Made by a program: the position numbers and the translations under genes | From: Ochromonas danica | Taxonomy: Eukaryota > Sar > Chrysophyceae > Chromulinales > Chromulinaceae | DNA: 64,000 nucleotides | Assembly: GCA_015146655.1 (NCBI GenBank) | Contig: VKHL01000004.1 | Span: 186,001-250,000, forward strand | Direction of reading: 5' to 3' | The notes under the pieces: model-generated | The model's input: the letters and a program-made list of their open reading frames with translations, nothing else | What the model was told of the DNA's origin: nothing | The model's database searches: none | Part shown: positions 44,133-55,243 of the stretch, piece by piece | Numbering within the stretch: position 1 is the first letter of the stretch | Layout: every line of letters begins with the position of its first letter

Positions 44133-46344
44133 ATGATGAGCATGGGGGTGTTTCTTCCAACAGGGTTGATTTATATATTCTATATTAGCTTTTCTCAGAT
44201 ATTATCCAATTCTCTCTCATCTTCAATTATAGAATGTTGTGATAAAGTTCAAGATTCTTCTTGTCTATTAACTACTTGGACAAAGAAGATGATGATGTCA
44301 ACAACAACAATAATTCCAATTTCACACTCTCCTCCACTTCAACATATTAATAGTTCCCATGACTATACTATTCATCTAGTGACTTATGTTACTCCTAATA
44401 TAGAGTCTTATTTCCTCTATTGTTATGGTATACATAGTGTCTATGCTAGTTCTCATGGTTATCACTATTATCCTATCACACCCTCAACATTTGTTGGGAA
44501 GGACCATCTAGAGTCTAATGATCAACGATGGAATAAAGTGATTATTCTTTATGATATCTTATTACAATTATCTCTCACTTCATCTGATCATCATCCTTCT
44601 AATACAAATACTACCACTGCTTATGAGGATATTGTTGTTTGGCTTGATGCTGATCTTATAGTCAATAATATCTCCTTTGCTTTTGAAGATATCCTCTTAG
44701 AATATCCTTTGGCTGATCTTATTATTTCCCGAGAAGTTAATCCTAAGAATGGTATTGCCAATAGTGGTTGTATTATCTTGCGTAATACTGCTTGGTCAAG
44801 ACACTTTCTTCATACCTGGTGGAATGCCTATGATCGTAGTGGAGGTATGGATCAACATATTTTTGATCATCTATATCACTTCCACGAAGAGCTACAAGTT
44901 CATCAACATATAGTTCTGCTCCCTGCCACTCGAATCAACTCGGAATTTCCTGGTTTAATCACATATCGTGACATTCAACCAGTACTTCACCTTGCTGGTG
45001 AGAGTGGATTTATAAGAAAAGAAATCTTTCGTCAAGCATGGAGCAAACTCTGCTCCATATTTCATAGATCCACTTTTGATGCCCACTTGTTTCATCCAGT
45101 AAATGACAGCAGTAATTTGTTACTAATCATGAGATTTGATTTAGATCGCATCGACTATGTGCATCTACATCAAAGTGAATGGAATGAAATTCAACAGAAA
45201 ATAAAAACATTAGATTTGTCCACTGTATCAATAGAAGTTGCTGAGAGAGAATTAGCAGAGGTAATGCCGTCCATTCTGATTACATGTTTGTATGATGAAA
45301 CAATTGGTTGATGTGATTGTGTTGTTGTGATCATGGTAGATTCGATATGATATACGTGAAGCACAACAATCTCTTTCTAAATTTGTTTGTTCTTATCGCT
45401 CGATACTATGCGATCCTAGTACATCGAGGAATGGGATTGAATCTTGTTTGACAGATTATGCTTGTGATAATCCCATCTCTATCAAAGGACTCTTTCGCCA
45501 GGCTGCCAGTGACGCGCTTGAACAGACATTAAAATTATATACAAGAATAGTGTTTCAATCTTTAAAGCATATACCCACTTCTATACCCAGTTCTTATAAC
45601 AGTGAGTCTTATCAATGGTCTCACCAAGAGTTAATGTTGTTACAGCATTGCCTGGATGCAACTTTAGAGTATCTACTGGTCAGTACCAATCCAGAAGTAT
45701 GTAAATCTGCATTACAAAATGCAGAAGTATTGGTGAATGACTATCTTATCCCGTTTATCCATCCTGCAGCTATACCCGGGGCTCTTTACTATCGATTCAA
45801 AGTTTATGAGTTTCGAGCTTCTATTCATGTACAACTTGATCAGTTTATAGAGGCTGAGATAGCTTATAGATCAGCAATAAAGCAGTGGAGAACTCTACAT
45901 GAGGAGTATAACTATTTTGGTAGTGGTAACAGCTATCTCAATCAATGTGATGAAGGAGTGGTTGTGGCGAGTAGATGGATCGAAACAGTGGCTAGCCTGA
46001 TCAGAAATAACAGTCAAGTAGACGATTTGTCAATCAACTCAGTGATAGAATATGGTGATTATATTCTCTCTTTGCTGCTTGTTTCTCATCCTACATGCTC
46101 GAAGAAAGACTTTTCTTCAGAAAATTTGGAAGAGATGACGACTCTTCGTGATTTACTCCTTATTGTTCAGCATTCGAAGCATCCACAAGCTTCAACCAAG
46201 CGTTTACAATGGGTAATGCAAATAGATCAAAAGGAGTTTGTCTATGTTAATGATGCTATCATTAATGATTCAAAGCAAGTTACGCGACAAGTGATGAAGA
46301 AGCTGCGCAAGAAGAAATCAACAAGAAGCACACCTGAAACTTAG
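44133..46344 (+). CDS. Type II membrane glycosyltransferase (GT34/GMA12-like) with TPR-like C-terminus
   Basis: Exons 44133-45260 and 45340-46344 (79-base intron, phase 0), about 710 aa. The open frame extends to 44085 only through a TTG, so the first ATG (44133) is used. Residues 3-25 form a signal anchor (GVFLPTGLIYIFYISF). The catalytic part has HLVTYVTPNIESYFLYCYG, a DxD motif in VVWLDADLIVNN, then NSGCIILRNTAWSRHFLHTWW and DQHIFDHL, the layout of galactosyl/mannosyltransferases of family GT34. The second exon contains NPEVCKSALQNAEVLVNDY and FRASIHVQLDQFIEAEIAYRSAI, which read like TPR helices. It probably acts in the Golgi lumen. Donor and acceptor cannot be named. Confidence 0.72.
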
Positions 46345-46441
46345 TAGAGCATTCTCATAAGCAACTAAAAGACCAAAAAGTGTTAATATTGTTACAGAGA
46401 GAGGGAGGGTGTGGAACAAGGTCTACAATATTCTATCCACA

Positions 46442-46933
46442 TTAGACATCATAGACATCCCCATCGTCATGGCTGTCATCTCCACCGCCACTGCTTCCTC
46501 CTCCTCCGAAGAAGGAACCAACAACATGATGAGCGATAGAAGATCCAGCACCAAATGCAAATCCTTCAGCGACTACTCCTCCTAATCCTTTCAGCATTCC
46601 TCCTCCTTGTTGGGGCTGCTGGTCAGGGGTAGCCAATGCCGTGGGTCCTGTAGGCCGAGGAGCTCCTAAGGCAGTGGTCTCATTTGTCTGTGTATTCCAA
46701 TAGTAGATTTGTCCTGACGCCTTGTCAACAACTTCCACCCAAGCTTCCTCTACAGACACAGGCGTGCTGGGAGGAGGAGCGGAAAGCTCTGTACTAGTTT
46801 CAGTGGTAGAACTTCTTGATCCTCCTCTCCTACCACCTTTACTACTTGCAACACGAGCAAAATTAGCACGTGATTGCTTAAGAAAAGCTGGTTTAAGATT
46901 ACGTGTAATCTGACGTAAGGCCAACATCTCCAA
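46442..46933 (-). CDS. Small WW-domain protein with CHCHD2-like Gly-rich segment, probably mitochondrial
   Basis: Single exon, 163 aa. The first 35 residues are basic, hydroxylated and free of acid after Glu2 (MLALRQITRNLKPAFLKQSR), like a mitochondrial presequence. A WW domain follows (EEAWVEVVDKASGQIYYWNT, then NETTALGAPRP, about 63-95). The C-terminal half has MLKGLGGVVAEGFAFGAGSS followed by IAHHVVGSFFGG, close to the hydrophobic central segment of CHCHD2-type proteins, but the twin CX9C motif is absent. It ends in an acidic tail. It faces XPB across a 124-base divergent promoter. Function unknown. Confidence 0.7.
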   Translation of the reverse strand: MEMLALRQITRNLKPAFLKQSRANFARVASSKGGRRGGSRSSTTETSTELSAPPPSTPVSVEEAWVEVVDKASGQIYYWNTQTNETTALGAPRPTGPTALATPDQQPQQGGGMLKGLGGVVAEGFAFGAGSSIAHHVVGSFFGGGGSSGGGDDSHDDGDVYDV

Positions 46934-47057
46934 ATGGAAATTCGGGAATGGAAGGTTCTTTCATTCTCCAAATCTCTAAATTCCACGTGGAATTTGGGAT
47001 TCTGGTGTCTGTCCCTCTTTGAGTCAGTCATTTGTCATCAGAACTGATTGAGAGACG

Positions 47058-49622
47058 ATGAACTCTCGTGGCAAAAGGAAAGCATCACAAGCAGTAAGTT
47101 ATCATGATTTAGGAGATGATGATGATGATCATGAATATGTTGAGTCAGAAGATGATGAAATTATGGAAACTTCTATGAAAGTTAAAGCTAAACGACTTTC
47201 CACCAATTCTACTACAAAACAACAACAGCAACATAACAAATCCTCTTCTCATCTAGCATCTACACCTTATGATGGGAAAGACTTACTTGACTTTGATGAA
47301 GCTATTAGTGCTGGTAGTTTTCAAGATTTTTCTAAGACATTATCATTAAAAGTGGATCATATTCATCGTCCAATTTGGGTAACTAAGGATAATCTGATTT
47401 TCTTAGAAGCTTTTTCACCACTTTATCAACAAGCATGTGATTTCCTTGTTGCTATAGCTGAACCAGAATCAAGACCTGCTCATATTCATATTTATCGATT
47501 AACTGAGAATAGTCTCTATGCTGCTGTTGCAGTGTCCATTACAACAGATGCTATTATTAAAGTCTTAAATAAACTATGTAAGACTGAAGTACCTAATGAG
47601 GTAATACAATTTATTAAAAAGTCAACTTATACTTTTGGAAAAGCGAAAATTGTATTAAAAGATAATACTTTCTATATTGAGTCGAAATATCCTGATGTAC
47701 TTCGAGAGTTACTTCGTAATCCTGTCATTCGTAGTTCTCGAGAGACGAAAGAGGATAACAGTAATACCAATAGTGCTGGTAATGGTAGCAGTAATGCTGC
47801 TACTGGAGGAGGAGGAGGAGGAGGAGGAGGAGAACCAGGGTTTGTTGAATCCACTGCACCTGTCGAAGATATGCGCAATTTAGATTATATGAAGCTCGGT
47901 TTGGACGAAGGAGAAGGAGATGAAGATGAAGATGAGGCCATGGATGGTGGAGAGTATCGTAGTCGTCTGCAGACTGTCTCTTTTATGGTCAAGCAAAAAG
48001 ATGTTCAAATAGTGAAGAGAAGTGCTAAAGAAGATTCGAATTATCCTCTCATGGAAGAATATGATTTCAAGAATGATCATCGCAATCCAATCTTGACTAT
48101 TGATCTTCGTCCTTCCACTAAGATCCGAGTAAGTTGTTGGATGATACTTTGACATTCTCTCTTCTCATCCTTGTAATGTGCTGATTTGAACACATTTTGT
48201 TGACAGCCTTATCAAGAGAAGTCCTTGGCAAAGTTGTTTGGAAACGGTCGAGCAAGATCGGGTATCATTGTACTCCCCTGTGGTGCGGGAAAGTCCCTTA
48301 CGGGTGTGACTGCTGCGTCAACCATTAAGCGCTCCACAATGGTCATGTGCATTAATAACGCGAGTGTGAAGCAATGGAAAGAACAGTTCATGATGTGGAC
48401 AAATGTTGCTGAGTCCAACGTTAAGCTTTTTACCAGTGTAGACAAAGATGTTCTACCTCCTCCATCTCAGGCTTGTATTGTCATATCAACTTACTCGATG
48501 ATCTGTCACAGTGGAAGGAGATCTGATGTTGGAGAGGCTATGATTCAAAGTGTTCGTAATCGAGAGTGGGGATTAATGATCTTGGACGAAGTGCATGTGG
48601 CACCTGCCGATATGTTCCAGAAAGTGGTCGAGTTAGTAAATGCTCATTGCAAGCTTGGCCTTACGGCAACCTTGGTGCGTGAAGATCGCAAGATTCAAGA
48701 TCTGAACTTCTTGGTGGGTCCCAAGCTCTATGAGGCCAATTGGATCGACCTCACAGCTCAAGGATATTTGGCAAAAGTACAATGTGTGGAGGTTTGGTGT
48801 CCCATGACAAGAGAATTCTATGCAGAGTATATCAGTCATAGCACTGGATCAAGATCTCGTGTTCAAAGACTCTTGTACACTTTAAATCCAAGAAAGTTTC
48901 GATCTTGTGAGTATCTAGTAAACTATCATGTGAAAAGAGGAGACAAGATTATTATTTTTAGTGATGATGTGCCAGCCTTGATTCTTTACTGTGAGGCCCT
49001 TCAAAAAGTTGTTGAAGTTCCGTATATTTATGGTGGAACTCGAGAAGATGAACGTAGAGATATCTTGACAGCTTTCAAATTGCGTCCTGAGGTGAGTTGT
49101 ATTGGTTTGAGTAAGGTTGGTGACACTGCGTTGGACATCCCTGAAGCAAATGTCATCATTCAAGTCAGCTCACATTTTGGTGCACGCAGACAGGAAGCAC
49201 AACGCTTAGGTCGTATTCTTCGACCAAAACCAAATCCTACTGGAGGATACAATGCCTTTTTCTATACCCTGATCAGTACGGACACAAAAGAGATGTATTT
49301 CTCATCTAAGCGTCAACAGTATTTGATTGACCAGGGATACACTTTCAAAGTTGTGCAGGATCTAGCTGACCTAGCAGATAAAGAGTCTACTTTGTTAACC
49401 TCAGTACAACAGGAGCGCGATCTGTTGGCGAAAGTCTTGATGTTCAACTATGCCCAATACGACAAAGAAGAGGAAAAGCAGTTGACGCGCAAGACGCATG
49501 GCGAAGTCGAAGAAGAAGACGTCGAAAACAATAACATTCCAAAACAGGCTCGACGCAAGACGTCATCAATGGGAGCAAAGTCTGGAATGGGCGGTACACT
49601 CTATGTAGAATATCAGGCATAG
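47058..49622 (+). CDS. XPB: TFIIH helicase XPB/RAD25/ERCC3
   Basis: 3'-5' DNA translocase of TFIIH, needed for promoter opening and nucleotide excision repair. Exons 47058-48128 and 48207-49622 (78-base intron, phase 0), 828 aa. An acidic N-terminus precedes the XPB N-terminal domain (FQDFSKTLSLKVDHIHRPIW, NSLYAAVAVSI). A run of nine Gly from a GGA repeat sits at about 253-262. Helicase motifs: Walker A LPCGAGKSLTG (380-390), DEVH (484-487), the XPB-specific RED motif in TLVREDRK (515-517), VPYIYGGT, and the motif VI region SSHFGARRQEAQRLGRILRPK. The RED motif and flanking thumb mark it as XPB rather than another SF2 helicase. Nuclear. Confidence 0.95.
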
Positions 49623-50190
49623 AAAGGGGCAGCACCGAGTGGATCATGCTAGTTGTGTAAATGCCCACGTCATTAGTAATTTTGTCCATTTTTTTCTGGA
49701 AAGAAATGATTGTCAAATCCGTGTGGGAAATCGTCATCTTCCTTGTAATACCACCACCAGCGAGGTTAGTACACTTCAAATAAGACGGGAAGGTCAGTTC
49801 GTCTCTAAAAATACTTCACCTCGTTATAATCACAAGGTATTTGAGATTGTGACCTCGGCATCATACTCTTTAAATACTCAATTCCGATTGAGTCTCAAAG
49901 TTACAGTCAATGGGAATTGAAAGAAGTCTACCAGCTCGCTGCTGTAGAATGGCCAAACCGTCAGAACTTGCATTCAGAATATTCCTGGCCCCTGCAGAAC
50001 AATTCTCACTTCCTCATCCACCTTGCCATCCGTTAATTGCTTTGCATTGCGTTGATTTGCCCCTCTGTCCCATCGCACCCCTTTGTCTATGCAATGCTTC
50101 GGGTCTTCCATAATCTAACTGCCCGGCGCAGTTCTTGACATCATTTCCACTTGTTGCTTCAGATCTTATCTCGTGCACCAAAAAGTGAAA
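49623..50190. promoter_or_regulatory. Promoter region of CDF-like copy 4 with family-shared blocks
   Basis: Contains several stretches also found upstream of copy 5: CTGGAAAGAAATGATTGTCA with AATCCGTGT at about 49697-49724 (copy 5 about 54819-54849), and ATTCCTGGCCCCTGCAGAAC with AATTCTCAC at about 49980-50009 (copy 5 about 55036-55076; also copy 3). These are split by unrelated sequence, so the duplicated promoters have decayed in a patchy way. No gene in this gap. Confidence 0.5.
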
Positions 50191-51131
50191 ATGGAGTCGC
50201 AAGATATTAAGGATGACGAAGAGAAGACAACGGAAACTACCCCTCTAAAGCCTATCGTAACCAACTTTCAGATCTTGTTGGGGACAGCTATCCTATTTGG
50301 TGCATTCGTCATTGCCGAGATCATCGGTGCTTTGGTAAGACCCTTCTGTCCTCTTCATGCCTATCCGTTGCTAACTTACAAGGCAACCTAACTCTCCCTC
50401 AGGCCAGTAACTCTCTTTCCTTGCTTGGAGATGGATCTGCCATGGCTGTGGATGTATTCACGGTAAGTCAATGAGCATTTGCTTCTTCACTTGATTGAGC
50501 TCTGTCCATGCCTACATAGTATGTGTGCAACATGTATGCTGAACACGTCAAAGCGAAGCATGGCGGTCTTGATATCAACACCAGACGCATCCTTGAAGTC
50601 TATATTCCTTCCTTTTCTGTTTGTGCCTTGTTAGCCGTCACGGGCTGGATTACTTCGGATGCTATCAAGGTCATCAAAAACAAGGGAGAGAATGACGATG
50701 TGAGCGTGGTGTTTATGTTTGCCTTTGCATCCGGCAACTTCGTGGTCGATTTTATTTCATCTACTCTTTTCTATTTGAAGAAAGAAACTGTGCTGAAGAA
50801 TGAACAGCACCTTCATACCTTCAGCTTAGATCGACAAAGCGCAGATTGGCACAAACGTGGGTGGTTGCCGAATCTCAACATGATCTCAGCGTTAACGCAT
50901 GTTGGTAGTGACACGATGCGTACCACTTCCGTCTTCGTTGCAGCTATCATAGCTGAGGCGGGGCATCTGGACAGCAGCCTGTGTGATGCATGGGCTTCGA
51001 TTGTGGTAACTATCTCTATTCTCATTGCTATTATTCCTCTTTGTAAGGAGATCTTTGAAGCTGCTACTGGGAAGCACGATGAATTCTGGAAAATCCCTCA
51101 CGAAAGGGTCCCCACTTCCAATGAAGTATGA
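50191..51131 (+). CDS. CDF/SLC30-like metal transporter, copy 4
   Basis: Exons 50191-50334, 50403-50462 and 50520-51131, phase 0, 271 aa, starting MESQDIKDDEEK. TM1 FQILLGTAILFGAFVIAEII; TM2 ASNSLSLLGDGSAMAVDVFT (AxxxD); TM5 NLNMISALTHVGSDTM (HxxxD); TM6 as in copy 3; about 25 residues after TM6. From 50293 to about 51176, exons and both introns together, I see only two base differences from copy 5. The first part of exon 1 is instead closer to copy 3 (GATCTTGTTGGGGACA shared), so the gene looks like a mosaic. Membrane metal transport is inferred from fold; the missing TM2 His makes the substrate uncertain. Confidence 0.88.
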
Positions 51132-51176
51132 GAGTGAATGTTGGAGGACCAACAACAAGTTTAATTATTATAAACA
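50293..51176 (+). repeat. Near-identical duplicated segment (CDF copy 4)
   Basis: Matches 55355-56238 at a constant offset of 5,062 bases, including both introns and the start of the 3' UTR. Two single-base differences noticed, near 50574 and 51103. Similarity continues less perfectly to about 51270. Confidence 0.9.
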
Positions 51177-52832
51177 GTGATCACAATCTTGCTATGAAAG
51201 AAAGAGTTAGAGGCCATCAAGTAGCATTAGTCTTACTATGGCTAAGTTTAATCCGATACTCATTATTAATCCAGATGTATTTATTCTGTTGCCAATAGCA
51301 AATTTACGAATCTATTTGTTGTGATGAATGAATGACGTGCAAGTTCAGTGGAAGTGGAGCAGCGGGGCATTTTTGATTTCTCCTTGTTTTTACCTCCTTT
51401 TACCTTATTTGCGCCGCTTCCCCATCTTCATCTTCGTTGCAAGTCCTAAGTCTGCAGAGCTGGGACAGATGATTGACTAGAGCAATGCCCTAAGAGGCCA
51501 GGAAATGATATTTAATTTATTGATTGATCATTCCGCCAAGAAGGCCATCTGATACTCCTGAACCACGCGACTAGATTGACGAAGATGGTTGTCGTACCAT
51601 TGAAAGCAACGTCGGTCCCATTGTTTCCTTGTCTTTTTCGATACAAGGGATGAACCTCTTATTGATGAACCTCATCGAGGAGCAGAGATGTTCTCAACAA
51701 AGGTTCGTATTCAGAGTTAATAGGTTCAAGTACCCAACTTATGCTCAAGGAATATTACTTCAATTGATAGAATTAGATAACAAAGAGAAGAGAGAAGACT
51801 GATTGCGGAGAATGGAGATCATGGATCTTCCACGAGTCTTACTCAAGTAAGAAGAAATGACACAAAATTGGGAGTCTCTTGCGTGATTTTGGACTCATCT
51901 CGGAATAAGACGATTTGAGGTCTTGGTTGATCTGCTACTAAAGAATTGTTACAAGAGCCAGAGAATCGGCATCCAGCGCTGGATTACAAACTCTTGCCTT
52001 TTAAGATGAGGAGAAGGGAAAGCTAGTCCATACGAACAGCCGACGTCTGCGTCTTTTCATTTTTTATCACGACGACCATTTGAGAGGCCGATTCTTATCC
52101 CTTCCGTGGTCAATCTCACCCGAGAAGTAGACTTGGTGATGAATCGCACCTTCGCCATGTTCTTTGGTTTAATGCTGCAGATGGTCATCTCACGACTGAT
52201 GACTTTCAGGCGTAAACGAAACTCTTGCAGCTGACGATGAATGAGAAATACGATGTCGTTCCTTTGAAACGATTCCATTGTCTTTTATTACGTTTTCATT
52301 GCAAGATGTGCGATAAAAGCTTGGCATATATCACGTGACGGGACGTGTTAGCAGCGTTGGGTTGTGCTCAGCTTATCTATGGCTTCTGGAGATCTTCCTA
52401 TCTCATTCGTCCTCCTGCTGCGCAAGGCCATGTTGAGAAAGAGCATGAATGCAGGAGGTTCGTTGAGATCGTTGGTCCTTTGAGACCATTGCAAATCCAA
52501 ACGTGCCTTTGAAGGATTTTGGGAGACCATATTTCTGATGATATATAAGTTTCTATGCCTAGCATGGTGTCGAAGAGTTATCGACACCTCCCTGAAATTC
52601 GAATCTCTGACAGCAAGACCGACAGTTCGTTCTGACACTGTTGTTGACATTTCATCACTTATTTACCTCGCGAAAACATTTTTAATATATAAGAAATTCG
52701 TTTGGAAACAAATTGTGTTAAACCTCCCGATATACTTCTGTACAAGTCATTCCAGAAGAAAAACTAGACTCTGAAGAAGGTGCATAGAGTACAAAAACGA
52801 AATGAATGGATAACATTCTGTTTTCTTGTACA
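51132..52832. other. 1.7-kb gap without a supported gene
   Basis: Begins with the 3' UTR copy shared with CDF-like copy 5 (to about 51270). The rest has only short open frames on both strands (for example 52057-52278 and 52348-52650 on minus, 52538-52774 on plus). Some short stretches have a protein-like composition, which could mean a decayed gene or mobile element, but nothing is recognisable and no terminal repeats were seen. The largest unexplained region of the window together with 53938-55243. Confidence 0.4.
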
Positions 52833-53937
52833 TTACGCAGCATTCCTTAACGGCACAACAACTTGTGATCGCTCCCCTATTCCTAGCAACTTCTTGGAGA
52901 ACTCATAAGTTGTTAGTCCTATACCACCATACAATGCAGCCCAAACCATGCGCGCTTGCATGCCACGATACAGCGCACCCACTCCTTCAGTCCTTGCGAT
53001 CGATACTAAGGACGGCAACAATCGCGAACCGGGAGAGAGTAATCCTGTGGCCAGTCGAGTCTTCAGAACATCAAACGGTGTGGTCACTCCAGAGGCGATG
53101 CTACTTGCCACAGCACCAGCTACTGCTACGGCAGGACCTCGCCATTTGGGATCCAATTCTCTCTCGAGGCGCAGCTTCAGCTCTTCATAAAGAGTGAAAC
53201 GAATCTACATATACCATGCAGGTGGCAACCAATTAGCATCACAAGATCAAAGTAGTACAGAGTCAAGCAGCTAATTCTAAACTCACCGCAGCACTGGGAA
53301 TGTTTCTAGCCAGTGTAGCGAAATAAGAAGGATAGAACCCCCACACTCCTTGCTGCCTCAAGATCTGCTGACTGACACCCCAAGCATTTAAGCTAGTCTC
53401 TCTCGTTAGCAGCAATGATCCTGTCCGATAGGCTTGTAATTGTTGCTTAATAGCTTCTTTGGGTACAAAGACAAAGGAGGAGGCGATATTCCCACACGCT
53501 GCTGCCAGTGTGTGAGCGAGATGGCGATTGGTCATGTTGACATCCTCTCTTAAGACTTTCTTGGCTAGTTCATAGCTACCAAAGTAAAGCGCAGAAGAAG
53601 GAATAGCACCAACCACTGCAGGTAGGAAGCCAGCATACAGTTTGATTAGTCCATGACCTTGTAAGTGAGCAATAGCCGCGCCAGCTGAGCGAAGTTTGGG
53701 GTTGGTCTGCATCATGGTCTTTACTGTGTCAATGGGGTAGATGAGGAAGTTGGCCAGTCCACCTGCCAATCCCCCTGCGAGGTGATGCTTCCACTCGACA
53801 ACGAACTGCTTTTTGTCTCTCTCATGGGAAGATGACACGGTAAAAGAAGTTGGAAGAGGTGGTCGATTGCTACTCACTAGAATCAAGCAGACAAGGTGAA
53901 GAAGGAGGAGTAGCAGTGAGCTTAAGGAGGAAGTCAT
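52833..53937 (-). CDS. Mitochondrial carrier family protein, SAM-carrier type, with signal peptide
   Basis: Exons 53287-53937 and 52833-53204 (82-base intron, phase 0), 340 aa. Three carrier repeats: GGLAGGLANFLIYPIDTVKT (PxDxxK), AACGNIASSFVFVPKEAIKQ (PxExxK) and AGAVASSIASGVTTPFDVLKTR (PxDxxK), each followed by the usual G-rich helix. The closest pattern is S-adenosylmethionine carriers (SAMC/SLC25A26: GLIKLYAGFLPAVVGAIPSSALYFGSYE). Unusually, the N-terminus is a strong signal peptide (SLSSLLLLLLHLVCLILVSS) followed by NRPPLPTSF, so the protein may go to the ER or the secondary plastid rather than mitochondria. A plastid SAM importer would fit, since Arabidopsis SAMC1 is also plastidial. 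Substrate and location are inference. Confidence 0.83.
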
Positions 53938-55243
53938 AGTTGTTGCTGATGTGGTTGATGAATTGGAATCTCAACTGAAAGGGGGTCAAGATGGTAAAAC
54001 ATCGAGATTTATCAACCTAGAGTTTGAGCGAGTTAAGGAATTACATAGTTACAAATCCACAAACAATCTATTTCAGTAAACTATAGAAGAAGAAGAGAAA
54101 CCCATGGAAGCGCTGAAAACCTTTGACTTCTTGTTCAATAGCTGACTGCATATGCCCTGACTTCCTCTTTCTCCCCCAATCTCCAGGTCTTCCACGGCGC
54201 CGCCTACTCGATGTTACTATAACCAGATCATCGCACGGACTTAGGAACTCCTCCCCAACATGAGTTTCTCCGTCATGATTGGTCCATCTCCGATTGTGAA
54301 GCTTTTATGTGACCTTAAACCCGCGAAACAAAGAATTAACACCCACGAATCAGAGCCTTAAAAGCGACACGTCAAAGGTTATTGACAAGAATGTTATCTT
54401 AACTTCAGTTCTCTCTCAGTTATTCTCTACATTATTGCCTACCCACGTGCAGATTTCTTGCACCGCCGATCAATATGAAAATGAAAATACCGAAGATTAT
54501 ATCCTAGAAGAAGAATTTTCATTCAACATCTGCATCAAATGTGAATGCAAAACTACTCGAGATTGTGGCGTTAATTCAGTCAGTTAGTTGTTGAGTTAGC
54601 TGAGTCTAACTCGGTTCTCATTTGGTTATAAGAGCTGCTTAAAGGTGACCCAGCTTTACTTCTGCCTGTAAGGACTGATTCTGGACGAGGTCGAAAAAGA
54701 AGGCGACAACAATCACTTGGAACGGTCTCGATAGGTGCGAACAGAATCGGTGCAAACTACCAGATCATGATGGCTTTGTAAGCCCATGCCGTGTGACAAT
54801 CTTGTGTGCATTATTTTCTGGAAAGACATAATTGTCAGTCAAATCCGTGTAGTCTCCTTAATAATATGACCTTATTCGTCATCCCTACCCCTAAACGCTT
54901 AGGTCTAGTAATAGTCTTAGCGAGGTTGGCTTACAGAATGTACATGTAGTTGGACAATTGCGTTCCTGCTTCAAAGACTTTGCGCCACATTGTTGTCGCG
55001 ACGCGAAGTGCCGATTTGCATCCCCGGCTGTCGGAACATTCCTGGCCCCAGCTGCTCCTGCGAAGAACAATTCTCACTCCCTCATCTACCTTTTTCTTCC
55101 CTTTTTTTGCATTGAAAAGACCAGACAGCGACGATAAAATCCCATCTTACCCTTTGACCACAATCAAATAGCTAGTTGCAGTTCTTGGCCTCACCCTCCA
55201 CTTGGGAGTCAAATCTCGCACCACAGTCATACCGCAGCAGTAA
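53938..55243. promoter_or_regulatory. 1.3-kb divergent intergenic region with CDF family promoter blocks
   Basis: Lies between the carrier start (-) and CDF-like copy 5 (+). The right half holds patches shared with the copy 4 promoter (about 54819-54849 and 55030-55097). The left half, about 53938-54800, shows no recognisable gene; the open frame at 54309-54587 has no homology that I can see. Confidence 0.4.

Noticed and set aside
47677-47883. Poly-Glu and poly-Pro frames around the GGA repeat of XPB
   Set aside because: Other-frame readings of the Gly run.
52348-52650. Minus-strand frame with a faint resemblance to a viral-type packaging ATPase segment (RHHARHRN)
   Set aside because: The match is a few residues only, with no Walker motifs, no neighbouring element genes and no terminal repeats seen; not enough to call an element.
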